From Aotearoamyces nothofagi (Eukaryota; Ascomycota; Leotiomycetes; Leotiales; Tympanidaceae): a DNA stretch of 64,000 nt. A program made the translations under genes and the position numbers. Each line of letters opens with the position of its first letter. Within the stretch, counting starts at the first letter, position 1. The DNA lies in NCBI GenBank assembly GCA_015345905.1, contig JADDTR010000012.1:380578-444577 (forward strand), read 5' to 3'. Under the pieces are notes generated by a model. The model saw nothing but the letters and a program-made list of their open reading frames with translations, was not told where the DNA came from and made no database searches. Below are positions 1 to 10,781 of this stretch, piece by piece.

Positions 1-1339
1 GTTTTGGAAGGACCAGTGCTCTAATCTTCATCTGGAGAAGAACGCATTGGAAGGGAAAATTTATCAATTGGAGAAACGTGTAGGCCACCTTCAACGTGGG
101 AGAGAGAGTCCAGGAAATCTTGACATTGAGCACTCTGTGGATACTATGGGCCCAGCTCGCAAGCGCAAAGCATCCCTATTTCAACACGAGAGAATAGCTG
201 AAGCGACGAGCCCGCAATATGGTACCATACCAGATAATCTGCCGGTGTCAGACGAAGTTGTTTGTTAGTTACGATATGGGATAGCTCAACAAACTGCTGA
301 CTCCACATTTATAGATCTTCCACTACTCAAACATTCTCAAGTGCTCCAACAACTCATTCAAGATATCAAAGTCTCCAGCAGCACATTAATATCCGCCATT
401 CAATCATCTATATCATATATGGAAGCCGTGGTCAACAGTGTATGTCAAGGCATAAAAGCTCCGGTAGAAGATGGCAATATAAATATTACTCGAAGACTCC
501 ACCGTGCGTTTGCTGCTGTTGCTGCCGTTTTCAACCTTTGTCTGGAAGGTCTCACCCACTTGTGTAGGGATATAACAGGACGTCGCTGCAAGGGCCAAGT
601 AGTTTACGGACTTGTACACTTCTTTGACATTACACTCAAGCATGTCCACGAACTTTGCCGCAGATCAATTGAATCTGAGTCGGGTGTCACTAGACTTTCG
701 CGACTTAACCTTCGCACTCGAAACAGTATCTACAGCCTTGATAGTAGTGGATGTGATATGGTAGCAAAGCAGATTTCTCTTCTACTTGTTAACATTCTGA
801 TATGCTCAGGTTTTGACGAAACACAAGCACCACACATTGAGGTTCTAGAAGGTCTTCTAGCCGGCCTGCTAGACCGAATGGGACGACTGGTCAGCGAAGC
901 TGTTTTTGAAGATCCATTGGCACTATCGGAATTACCTGGACGAATCTCCATCACCGAGGAGCGTACTTCTGATCCAAGCAAAGAACTGCTGGTGAAGCGA
1001 GAAGGTCAGTATCTGGCATGGGTGTTGGAGCAGGCAATAAATAGGAGAAACCAGGACTCACAAACTATTGTCAATATATTAGCAGGCAAACAGGCCTCAG
1101 ACAAAACGGGGCATGGGACGCTTTTGAAGAGGGCCAGGCGGCGTTTGCAGGAGACCTTACTAAAAGGCGTGTTTGGTGACGATGGCGAAACCTTCCTGAA
1201 AGCGCTGAAAATGCCCGAGCCTATAGAGGAGGAGTGGACGAACGAATTTCCACAAGTTTGCCTAGATCCTGTGAATGGTTTTATAGAGGCAGTATGGTCT
1301 ACAGTTGGGTGGGATATGCTGGGTGAATTGATGCCATGA
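1..1339 (+). CDS. Unrecognised fungal protein, 5' end outside the window
   Basis: An open frame enters at the left edge, so the start lies upstream. Its first part is charged and looks like a coiled coil (around KIYQLEKRVGHLQ), followed by a basic patch (ARKRKAS). The same frame is stopped by TAG at 266-268 and then stays open from 269 to the TGA at 1337-1339. The simplest reading is an intron at 222-284 (GTACCA...ATAG, 63 nt), which removes the stop and keeps the frame; a true stop or an assembly error cannot be excluded. The C-terminal roughly 330 residues are helical in character, with no signal peptide, no clear membrane segment and no motif I recognise. No function is assigned. Confidence 0.55.
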
Positions 1340-2388
1340 ATGCGCTCTAGGAAATGATTTGGTGAAGCAGTGCTCCAGGGAAATACCATCTCTTCTGATC
1401 GGATTGAGATTTCTTTGATAAGCTACTGAATACTTAGCATTTGCAATTTGGCTTTTAGTTCTCTGGCTCATTTCTTAGTTATATTCACCACACTAAGCGA
1501 TTGACAAGGTCTGGCATTGGTGATCTATAATATGCGAGGATGAAGCCCCAACTATGTGATCTAATCCTCTGCTATTTATAAACGAAAGGATTTATTTGTT
1601 TACGGGTCGTAGCTACCGGTGATGGTACTTCTATATTGCTTTGAGTATTTATTTAGTCTTCTACAGGGATTATTTGGTTGAGTTGGTTCTGATATAGGTC
1701 TCCTGTAAAAAATTGGCTATCATCATCTGGGTTCATCTTCTGGTAATACAGTCTATGCCCTCAAAAGCTCGATATGGCTAGGGTGAGTTTTCTGACAGAG
1801 GTTAAGAAGTAACACGGCCATTCCTAGCTATAAGATCGTATATAACAGGATATAAGTCGGCTAGCAATCACTGATGGATATTTTCGATCATCTTGTAGCT
1901 CATATCTATTTGCGACGATAATACGAATACAGAGGCGAGGATCTGAAGTAACTTTAAGGAATCCTGTATTCTGCAGAGTAATGTATGTGCAGTACAGGTG
2001 CCGTAGGACTGCATTATACTTATCTAGCACCAAAAAATAGTGCTCCGTTAGGTTACGGTGTGCTTAAGCCACACCTCGTATTCGGATTCCCGATCAGCAA
2101 CCCCTATGTAAGCTACATTGCCAGGACGTCTGGACCTTACATACAGCCAGTCGCGGATTACCCAGACTGCACACCTGCATCCTTAAATCTACACACAATT
2201 GTAGATTAGGAGCAGATGCAGGTCATGCACTTGTTGTGCAGCCCCAGTGGGCCAGGTGTAACAATGGGACGCATCGTCCCGATCCTGGCATATGCTTACG
2301 AGCCTTATAAGCTCTCTCACCTCCCCTCCAGCCATTCTCGTAATCCCTTCGTTCTTTCTCTACAATTAAACTACCCCAGACCTCAATC
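1340..2388. other. Intergenic, AT-rich
   Basis: No convincing gene is present. The stretch to about 2050 is AT-rich with only short, unrelated open frames. The last 100 bases before 2389 are pyrimidine-rich with a CTTATAAGC element near 2307, which fits a promoter and 5' leader for the acyltransferase gene. Confidence 0.6.
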
Positions 2389-3901
2389 ATGAGCCTTACC
2401 CTGAAGCCAACCGTCGACCGCCCAGTAGCGGAGCGTGCTTGGTTTCTGCCTCTCGAAATAGTCGTCTATGTAAGCTCTCTGTTGCTTCCACCTGGCAAGC
2501 TCCGCGTCTTTGCAACACTCCCCGTACTGGCTTCACTGGCGCTTCAGCTCCCCAAATATTCCGCTGGCGAGTCCTTCAAAGATGCGCTGTTGGGCTTGAA
2601 TAGTGCGATCCTGTTGCTGAAATGGATTGACTGGACGGTACTGCATAGTGCTGAGAGAGATGCGTGGAAGGTAGACGTGAACAAGGTGGGAGGACCAGGC
2701 GACTTGGATGGCGAGAAGGCAACGCAGACTATGGCTGAGAAAGAGGAGATGGTGGTAGATCTGCAGGAGAGGGGCACGGCACCAGACGCGTGGTGGAGAA
2801 AGACGTTGTGGGGATTGAGCTTATGGACGACGACTCGAGGAATCGGCTGGAATTGGAAGGTCAAGAATGTCCCTGATGGAGCGCCGCTGGGTTCCTCGAA
2901 GTGGTAAGTCGCAGCAGTGCCAAGTCACGTCTTTCTTCTTGCATCTCAGGAACGCTATCCAATCTACCACTTCCCGTCATCTGCCTCTGCACCAGTGGCG
3001 CAACTCTGACTCGGTGGGGGTTTGCTAGGCATTTCATAACCAATAGATTGTTGTGGTTCAGCTTCTGCTACATCTGCGTCGACTCTATCATCTATTATAC
3101 ACTTTTCACCCCCTATGCCCAGCCTACAAATCGACCGCCCCTTCTCAACGACACAATAACGAAGCAGGTTTTATTCGGCTGGCTACAAGGCTTTGGTGGC
3201 TATTTTGGGCTAGACATGCAATACACCCTCTTCGCAATCGTCTTCACAGCTGTCGGGATACACTCCCCGCAGATGTGGCCTCCGCTGATGGGAGAGGCGC
3301 GAGAGGCCTATACCGTGAGGAGATTCTGGGGCCGCTTCTGGCATCAGATGCTGAGAAGGGTTGGTGATGGGACTCGGCCTTCTAACTCCCAATGCTGACG
3401 TCACGTAGCCTCTAAATCTTCCCTGGGATACCCTGACGCGTTTTGTGAAGATCCGGAAAGGGAGTCTGCTTTCGCGATATTCTCAACTCTATCTTGCCTT
3501 TTTCATGTCTGGACTTGTGCACCACATTGGAGCTCTCAATATCCCTCATGTCTCTTGGAAGGAAACCAGATGGCAGTTATTGTTCTTTGTCATTCAAGCC
3601 GTCGCGATCACACTCGAGGATTTTGTCATCTACCTGGGCAAACGACTCGGAATAGCAGAGAACAGTAGGACTCCCACAAGCTTTCTCGACGCTGTCTGAA
3701 TGTACTGACGCATTGATTGTCTTAGGCTTTACCAGAACCTTAGGTTACCTTTGGACGATTGTCTGGTTCAGTTTCTCTTTACGTTACGGCGTCTCGTATC
3801 AAATAAGCGCTGGATACAGCGTTGGATCTCCAATTCCTAGCATTGTGGGGTTGGTCGCCAAGCACACCCCCCTGGGCAAGATCATCCCCCCACTGCCATA
3901 A
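2389..3901 (+). CDS. Wax-synthase-like membrane-bound O-acyltransferase (MBOAT)
   Basis: This is a multi-pass membrane enzyme that would transfer an acyl group, often acetyl, to a hydroxyl. In fungi such enzymes often decorate terpenoids or other metabolites. Model: 2389-2903, 2996-3359, 3409-3664, 3726-3901, giving 436 residues. The family marks are RGIGWNWKVKNVP near residue 155, RRFWGRFWHQMLRR, and the histidine-bearing FFMSGLVHHIGAL, whose second-half histidine is the expected catalytic residue. Several hydrophobic helices surround them. Introns 2 (49 nt) and 3 (61 nt, with TACTGACG) are clear. The acceptor of intron 1 is less certain: 2995 and 3028 both keep the frame, and 2995 retains the TRWGFARHF segment expected in the family. 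There is no terpene cyclase or P450 nearby, so the substrate is unknown. Confidence 0.85.
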
Positions 3902-4020
3902 ATAGAGTCACGATTTGAGGGCGACTCTTAGAGAAAGGAATGGGACAAAGCTTCAAAAGTAAAGGTTTTATTCGTCTGTAGTGACCAATACCAACCACGT
4001 CTGACCACCCTTTCAAGTTC

Positions 4021-5090
4021 TCAATAAGTAACAGCCAACCTCTGGACCAAATAGTCCCCGCTCTTGATACCCTCGTACTTCTTCTCCTCCTCCCTGCCAT
4101 ACGTGCCCGGAATGGCCTCGATAAAGCTCTCGAAGTTGGGATTGCAGAAATACGCCATGGAATACCTGGGTGGATAGTCGCCCTCCTCGACCCGCACGGG
4201 GGGTTCCACAACCCGGTGGTTCGTACTCTTGATGGTGTCGTTCGACCACCTCGCCAGCAGGTCGCCCGCGTTGACCACGACGGTCCCGGGGATGGGCAGC
4301 GCGTCTACAAACGTGCCGTCGGGGCCCTGGACCTGCAGGCCGCCCCTATCATCCTGGAACAGCAGCGTGATGGAGCCGTAGTCCGTGTGCTCGCCCGCGC
4401 GCACCTGCAGCCTGTTGCTCTCGAAGACGGATCTCGGCACGCCGGGGTAGTGCAGCAGGCGCAGCGTGTTGTCGCCGGCGTCGGTATAGGGGTCGAAGAA
4501 GGCCTCGTCGAGGCCCATGGCCACGGCGATGGCGCGCATGACCTCGACGTGCAGGCCCTTGCAGCTGTCGAAGAAGGCCAGCATGGTGCGCCGGAAGGGC
4601 TCGGCCGCGTCGTCGCCGGCCGGCCAGCGGTTGGGCAGGCCCGGCTCGCCCTCGCGGCCGATCTCGAAGCTCTCCTTGAGGTCCGGGGCCTGGGACTTCA
4701 GCCTCGCGACGTCGGCCCTGTCGCGCAGCGCCGACACCTTCTCGCGGCCGGCGGCGCTGTAGCCGCGGTTGGCCTCGGGCGTGGTCCAGGCCAGCGCGGC
4801 CTTCTCGGGCGCGGGCCGGTCGAAGAAGGCGGCCGAGGCGCGGAAGGCGCGGTCGACGGCGGCGGCGCCGACGGGGTGGTTCTCGAGGTAGACGAAGCCC
4901 GCGGTCTGGAAGCCGCGGAGGAGGGACCTGGCGGCCCGGGCGCGCTCGCTGGGCGCGCCGTGCTGGAAGAGGGAGAAGTCGATGATCTGGACGCCTGGTG
5001 TTAGCGGAGGGCGGGAGACGTGACGGAGGAGGCTGGTGCTACCGGGATGAAGCGCTCGGAGGAGTCGGCGGTGTTTTCTTGTTCTGCCAT
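4021..5090 (-). CDS. Fe(II)/2-oxoglutarate dioxygenase, probable thymine 7-hydroxylase
   Basis: This is an isopenicillin-N-synthase-fold dioxygenase. Exons (minus) are 5090-5043 and 4986-4021, with a 56-nt intron, giving 337 residues; the splice joins FIP to IIDFSLF, the usual start of the fold. The iron ligands are His216 and Asp218 (GEHTDYGSITLLFQD) and His273 (STNHRV), and the 2OG-binding RYS follows. Thymine 7-hydroxylase oxidises thymine stepwise through 5-hydroxymethyl- and 5-formyluracil to iso-orotate. The fold is certain. The substrate is inferred from the divergent neighbour, which appears to be the next enzyme of that pathway, and from general resemblance to fungal proteins labelled thymine dioxygenase. 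The gene is very GC-rich at third codon positions. Confidence 0.8.
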
Positions 5091-5698
5091 GTCGATCGAT
5101 CGCTGGACTCGTTGTCTGTCAGTAGGCGTGTGCACGGGCGTGCGGGGTAGACGGGGTAGATAGAGAGGTTGCGCTGTGTCAAGACCGAACGTGAAGCTGT
5201 TGATGATGGTCCAGAGCAGCACAAAACCGCTCTCGCCCTCAACGTTACATGTCCCCGTACTCGTTTCGATATGGCATGCCGCGCCCTCGGAGCCACCCGC
5301 CTAGCCGCGGGGTAGTCACGGGCCTCGACGATCCGATCCGGGGGATCTTTTATACCGATAAGGAAGCTCCGTAGATAGCAGATAAGAGATAAATAACCAC
5401 GCATTGCCGAGCTGCGGGGGGGGAGCAGCCACGGCGATAACGATAACGACCACGGCCGCGGCACTCCGACGACGTCCTTATAAACCACATCCCAGCGATC
5501 CATCCCCGAGTCCATCCATAACCACCCAAGAGAAAAAAAAACGGCCTCCGAGGATCTGGAAAGTCGATCCGCGAAGCTGGCCAGGAACGTCGGGACCTGC
5601 ATCTGTATATCTGCCCTGATATAGATCGATCGGATCGACCCCCCCCTGCACCCAAGCTTCGCTCTCTGGGTCGGCCTGGAGATTGCTTGCGGTCTGTT
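5091..5698. promoter_or_regulatory. Shared divergent promoter of the thymine-to-uracil gene pair
   Basis: The 608 bp between the two start codons must contain both promoters. It holds a dense group of GATA boxes, a poly-A tract near 5531 and no convincing gene of its own. The longest open frames are GC-driven shadows. Confidence 0.7.
5357..5447. promoter_or_regulatory. Cluster of six GATA-factor sites
   Basis: HGATAR matches begin with GATA at 5357, 5374, 5381, 5388, 5436 and 5442, all on the plus strand. Fungal AreA/Nit2-type nitrogen regulators bind pairs of such sites. Their place between two pyrimidine-scavenging genes suggests nitrogen control, which is an inference. Confidence 0.55.
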
Positions 5699-7138
5699 AT
5701 GACGACCCCTCCTCCTCCTCCTCCTCCTCCTCCGGCGGCAGCGATGGCAGCAGCACCAGCACCAGCTCCTCCCCCCCCTCGAGCGGCCGCGAAGACGCGT
5801 ATCGTGGATATCCACACGCACATCTACCCGCCGTCGTACATTGCGCTGCTGAAGTCGCGCGACGAGATCCCGTACATCCGCTCGTTCCCGCCGGATCCTG
5901 AACTGAGACTCGGTATGCTGCCTGCTGTTCTCTTGAGTCCCCCCCCCCCCTCGAGTCTTCCGTCTTGCGAGGTAGGGCACGTGGGGAGTGTTTGTGGTTG
6001 CGTGTGTTTTGGAGGAGGAGGAGAGGAAGCAGAGAAGAAGAAGAAGAAGAAGAAGCAGAGAAGAAGAAGAAGAAGAAGAAGAAGAAGAAGAAGATGAAGA
6101 TGATGAAGAAGAAGACCCCAGGCTAACATCCCCGTCCCCCCCCCCCTAGTAATCCTCCCCTCGGAAGCCTCCAGCCCAAGCACCTCGCACGGCCGGCCCA
6201 TCACGGCCGCCTACACCTCCATCGCCGCCAAGCTCGCCTTCATGGACGCGCACTCCATCACCACCTCGGTCCTCTCCCTCGCCAACCCCTGGCTCGACTT
6301 CCTCGCGCCCGGCGCCGCGCCCGCGGCCGCCGCCTCCACCAACGCCGAGATGGACGAGCTCTGCGCGGCGCAGCCCGCGCGGCTCTTCTTCTTCGCCGCC
6401 CTGCCCCTCTCGGCGCCCGCGGCCGCCGTCGTCGCCGCCGTCGCGCACGCCGCCTCGCTGGCGCACTGCCGCGGCGTCGTCCTCGGCACCGCCGGCCTCG
6501 GCGCCGGCCTCGACGACCCGGCCCTGCTCCCCGTCTACGGCGCGCTCGCCGCCGCGCGCCTGCCCGCCTTCCTGCACCCGCACTACGGGCTGCCGGCCGC
6601 CCTCTACGGGCCGCGCGCCGCCGCGCACGGCCACGTGCTGCCGCTCGCCCTCGGCTTCCCGCTCGAGACGGCCCTGGCCGCGGCGCGCCTCCTGCTCTCC
6701 CCGGCCCTCGCCCGCGTGCCCGGCCTGCGCCTCGTCCTCGCCCACGGCGGCGGCGCCCTGCCCCTCCTCGCCGGCCGCCTCGAGAGCTGCGTCGCCCACG
6801 ACGCCTTCCTGCGCGCCCGCGGCCGCCTCGGCCCCGGCCGCGCCCCCGTCGCCGCCCTGCTGCGCCGCCACTTCTACCTCGACGCCGTCGTCTACTCGGC
6901 CGTCGGCGTCCGCGCCGCCGTCGGCGCCGCCGGCGTCGACCGCGTGCTCTTCGGCACAGACCACCCCTTCTTCCCGCCGCTGGACCCCGACGGCCCCGCC
7001 GAGTGGCTCAGCGTGCGGTCCAACGTCGACGCCATCGAGGAGGCGCTGGGCGCCGGCACTGTCGAGGCGGATATGGTGCTGGGCGGGAACGCCGTGAGGA
7101 TCCTGAGGCTGGGCGACCTGGATTCGCCCGAGCCGTGA
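5699..7138 (+). CDS. Uracil-5-carboxylate (iso-orotate) decarboxylase, amidohydrolase family
   Basis: This enzyme removes the carboxyl group of 5-carboxyuracil to give uracil and CO2, the last step of thymine salvage. Exons 5699-5912 and 6150-7138 give 400 residues. The metal-site residues of the amidohydrolase fold are all visible: His39 and His41 in DIHTHIYPP, His214 in FLHPHYG, His270 in LAHGGG and Asp342 in FGTDHPFFPP. Segments such as MDAHSITTSVLSLANPW and FFFAALPLSAP match the fungal IDCase as I remember it, so the call is fairly specific. An N-terminal extension of about 30 residues is nearly all Pro and Ala, encoded partly by a CCT repeat. The intron is unusually long (237 nt) and carries an AAG microsatellite. 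Third positions are almost all G or C. It is divergent from the dioxygenase that would supply its substrate. Confidence 0.87.
6010..6116 (+). repeat. AAG/GAA microsatellite inside an intron
   Basis: A purine-only run with more than 20 AAG triplets, interrupted by CAG and ATG, lies inside the decarboxylase intron (5913-6149), just before the branch-site-like GGCTAACATC and a poly-C tract. Confidence 0.95.
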
Positions 7139-7712
7139 TTTTGGCGAGCACCCCGTGCCTCGGAGGATCGCAAAAGGGTTATTAGATGATGAGCAGTGAG
7201 CAGTGAGCAGTGAGCAGTGAGCAGTGAGCAGTGGACATCGAGCATTGAGCATCGAGCATCGTACTTCAAAAGTCATCAAATATAAGCATATATGATTCAC
7301 AATCACACCACGCCACAAAACCAAGCATGAATCTTATTAATGTGATGGCATTTTCATCAGGTTCCAAACTTCTCAAGTTCCCCATATTATAATATATTCC
7401 TAGATGTTGATATCAGGGCATCTCTCTTCTGTGCCTTCCCTTTTCCGAAGGATAAACCTCTCCCGCAAGACCGTCGTGCTGTGCCTGCACGCCCATTCCA
7501 TACTGAGCCCAGCAGGAGTCCCATAAAACCCTGCCATGAAAGCCGCAAAGGGGCATGATCCCCCCATACTTATATAAATTTCCAACTCCGTTTCTGTGAT
7601 TAGTAACCGCCGACAAAAAGAATTGCGCCATCAGGGGTATATCCTCCTAGTCATATCGACATTTAGCCGAGCGTAAAAGTAAACGTAAAAGAATTAATTA
7701 AGTCCTGCTCGA
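7139..7712. other. Convergent intergenic region
   Basis: This lies between the 3' ends of the decarboxylase and arrestin genes. It holds a heptamer array at 7190 and AT-rich sequence around 7280-7410. No gene is seen. Confidence 0.7.
7190..7262 (+). repeat. TGAGCAG heptamer array
   Basis: Six perfect copies of TGAGCAG (7190-7231) are followed by degraded ATCGAGC-type copies to 7262, 50 bases past the decarboxylase stop, so probably in its 3' UTR. Confidence 0.95.
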
Positions 7713-9175
7713 CTAGGCGTTCGGTAGTCTGTCCAATTCCTCATAATCCGGAATCGGCTGTCCCTGGTATTCATCCGCGTCGCCTTTGCCGTATCCCGGT
7801 GGGCTAGAAGGCACGTTCTCGTACAGCGGAGGCTGTTCTTCGTCCCAGCTAATTCCAAGCCCGGATCTTTGTGTTAGGATAGTGTTGAAGTGCATCCTGA
7901 GCACTCTTGCCGCACCGGTTGGTGTTGCTTGCGATGGCTTCTTGATTGGTGCGAACTCTTCTGCAACAATCATCTCGACGACGAGAGTGTGGGAGATTTC
8001 GGTTCCGCTTTCCGTCTTCACATCACACAAGGGGTGCACGTCGCTGCGGGATGAGAAGGCGAATTCCATCTCGATGGAACCATCAGCACCACTGCTGTAA
8101 TCACACTTCCAGCCTGCCTTGAGTTCGTCGGAATTCAGAGTTCGGACTTCTTGGTGCGCAATACCCTTCTTCTCCTCGCCTACTGCTCCTGCCTTTGCTG
8201 CGTGCTTCGGGCAAGCTGGTGAAATGACCTTTTGTGTTTCGTCCAGACGCCATGTTAGGCGCTTCAGCTTCCAGTGTGTTTGCGTGCCGGATTCTGTATT
8301 TCGTTTGATCACACCGTCGAGACGGAAGGAGACGTTGAATTCTCCAATTGGGTGAATGACGGACGGGAGCTCGACGTGTGCGGTAAGGTTTGTCGGCGGG
8401 AAGATGCGGATGGACTGACGAGGTGCGTCTGTGCCGAATATGGCACGCATAACGGTCAAGTCCTTGGTAAGTGTGATTGGCTCGCCAGTCTTGGGGACGA
8501 TGATTGCTTCGAGGAGGTATTCGATGCTGGAGAGTTGTCCGTGCATTGACGCAGGGAGGTTGCCGGGAAGCAGGAAACTGAATGGGAAGTCATGGTCACC
8601 TAAGTTACAGGTCAGTAAAGATCGGACGGGAAGTAATCGGCACGAGCCAGCTTACCCTGCTTGAAGCTAGAAGGGCCATGCAGGAAGTTCCAGGTCGTCA
8701 GGTCTGTGGATTGACGACTGCACTCTGCGCAGTGAGCGTGGAATGGCTTCTTCATCTTGACATCCAGGACCAGCTTCATCGTGAAGGACTCAATCGCCAT
8801 ATTCTCGTCCCTGATCTTCAATTTCAGCTGACCCGACAATAATGCCCCGCTGCTGTTCGCTGGCTGGCCATAGAACATCAGCGGCGGGGACTCGATCTCC
8901 ACGCCCAGCTTTGCGGGATGATGCACCTGGGGCAGAGACCTCGACGAGCTCTTGGGCGAGCTCAGGCTCAGAGAGTGGTGCTTGTTGAACTCGATCATGT
9001 TGGAGACGCCCTCGGCCGAGTTGACGGAGGAAGTCGACGACGAAGTGGTACGAGATCCGGCCAGAGGTGGTCGGCTACCGCTGTGAGCTGAGAGACGCGT
9101 GACGGCCTTCTTCCGATCCGATTGAGCCAGGTCGAAGGAGTTGGCATGCGACTTGAAGAAGCCAGCGACACGCAT
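7713..9175 (-). CDS. Alpha-arrestin (LDB19/ART1-like) ubiquitin-ligase adaptor
   Basis: Exons (minus) are 9175-8656 and 8599-7713, with a 56-nt intron, giving 468 residues. Alpha-arrestins bind plasma-membrane transporters and recruit the Rsp5/HulA ubiquitin ligase so that the transporter is endocytosed. The arrestin N-domain runs from about residue 85 (KLGVEIESPPLMFYG) through TTWNFLHGP and FPFSFLLPGNLPAS, and the C-domain follows. The tail carries PPLY and PPGY, two PPxY motifs that bind Rsp5 WW domains, plus PDYEELD. The first 80 residues are Ser/Thr-rich and probably disordered and phosphorylated. Resemblance to the LDB19 subgroup is from memory of the TTWNFL segment. The cargo cannot be told. 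Confidence 0.85.
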
Positions 9176-10052
9176 CGTGGAAGAGTCAGACAGCGAGAGG
9201 CCGTAAATGGATGGCGGTGCTGGTTACGGGGGCCCAAAACGGAAAGCGCCGGTGACGACGGTGGCCCAGCGCGCTGGGAATTTTTCTGCCGATAAGTGCG
9301 ATAGCGACAAGGTTTCGTGATCGGGCTCGTGAATACGGGTGCGCGACAGAGGATGCTTGTAGGAGGTGTGGCGGGCGGCTCTGCGTCTCTTGCGTCTCTT
9401 GCGGGTGCTGGCGACAACGAAGATGTCGAGTAGAGATTGCACAGTCTATATACAATGGCCGTGTCGAGAGATGGATTCTGGGTAGGAGGGAGGGAGAATA
9501 GGCCGAGTGGGGAGTGGAATGGTTTTATTGCCGTGGGCAGAGTAGTGGTGGATGAGTGCGCGGTAGCGCAGCAACTTTGCTTGTCAGTTTTTTCCAGGCC
9601 CTCAGCCTGATGCGGGGGGGGACAGGAATGGCGTCAAAAGAAGCGCACGACAGTAGCAGCAGGACGCTTTCGTAGCCATTTCCATTCTGCCCGTCACCAC
9701 GGGACTAGGCCGCGGCGACGGGACCCGCACGTCTCTGAGGGAGTGCTAAGGATGGATGTATATGCGCAGGTACAGTGCAGCAAGCAGAGCAAGTACTGTA
9801 AGTAGAGTAACTGTACATGTGTCTGTTGTGTCTGCTGTGTCTACTATTTACAGTGTCTACGATCTACAGTGTCTACGATCTACTGTGTCTGCCATGAATG
9901 CCATCCAGCGGCCCCAGCGACTCCCTCCCGGAGATCCAATAGACAATACCACCGTATGACGTTTGGGAGGCACGGATGGGAAGCGCTGTTGGGGAACACC
10001 TGAGGATGCGATTACATATTACATCCCATGCCTGCTGTACCGTACGCACTGT

Positions 10053-10076
10053 ACATTACATTACATTACATTACAT
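10053..10076 (+). repeat. ATTAC pentamer array
   Basis: Between four and five perfect ATTAC units. Confidence 0.95.
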
Positions 10077-10731
10077 GCCTACCACCTCACCTCCCCGTTC
10101 CAGACGACACCCTCCAGCGTGCTGCACCGGTAGTCGGCCAGTCCTGCCGACGGCCTGCGCAGCCCTCGCTCCATGTCGCCATCTAGATAATCGCGGCCCC
10201 TGGGCGGGCTGGACTGGCTGACGGACGGGACGGACTGGACTCCCTCGCAAATTGGGCATCTGGGAGTCCCAGTGGGCGAGCACGATGAGGTCAGCCCATC
10301 CCTCGGGACAAGGGACTCGGCCTGCACGCAACCCATGGCACTGGTGCTGTCGGTCCAGCACCGGCGTATGCACGGAAGCACGATATGTGATGCAGCAAAG
10401 TGCCGTGCAGCAACGGTAGAGTAGAGCAGAGTACAGTAGAGCAGAGTTCAGTACAGTACATACAGTAAGTAGCAGAGCAGAGTGGCAGGACTGAGGACAG
10501 CGTGCCGGGGCGGTTGGCGGCAAGGCGAAACGGCGGATGCGACCAGTGTGACTGGTGTGACTGATGTGTCAAGCAGGAACAGGCACGCACGCCTGGACGT
10601 TCCTGGAGTCGGGGTTCAGCGAGGCCACTGCCGGCCGGCCGCCAAACGGCCCAACGACGGGCCAGCAGGAGTAGCGAGGGTCTCCCTCCGTACCCGGGAA
10701 CACGCCCGCCCAGTGCTTGCTGGCAGGGGCA

Positions 10732-10781
10732 GTCCACTGGGGCCGTCCACTGGGGCCGTCCACTGGGGCCGTCCACTGTGG
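10732..10781 (+). repeat. 13-bp tandem array
   Basis: Three full copies and one partial copy of GTCCACTGGGGCC, followed directly by related GTCCGCTGTAGC copies to about 10830. Confidence 0.95.

Noticed and set aside
4216-5004. 262-codon plus-strand open frame
   Set aside because: Antisense to the dioxygenase exon 2 with the same GC-driven absence of stops and low-complexity content.
2389-7138. Secondary-metabolite cluster joining the MBOAT enzyme and the adjacent dioxygenase
   Set aside because: The dioxygenase pairs better with the divergent decarboxylase, and no core synthase is present.
6146-7324. 392-codon minus-strand open frame
   Set aside because: It is antisense to the decarboxylase exon 2 and open only because the GC-rich codons contain almost no stops on the other strand. 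Its translation is Gly/Ala/Arg/Val-rich with no domain.
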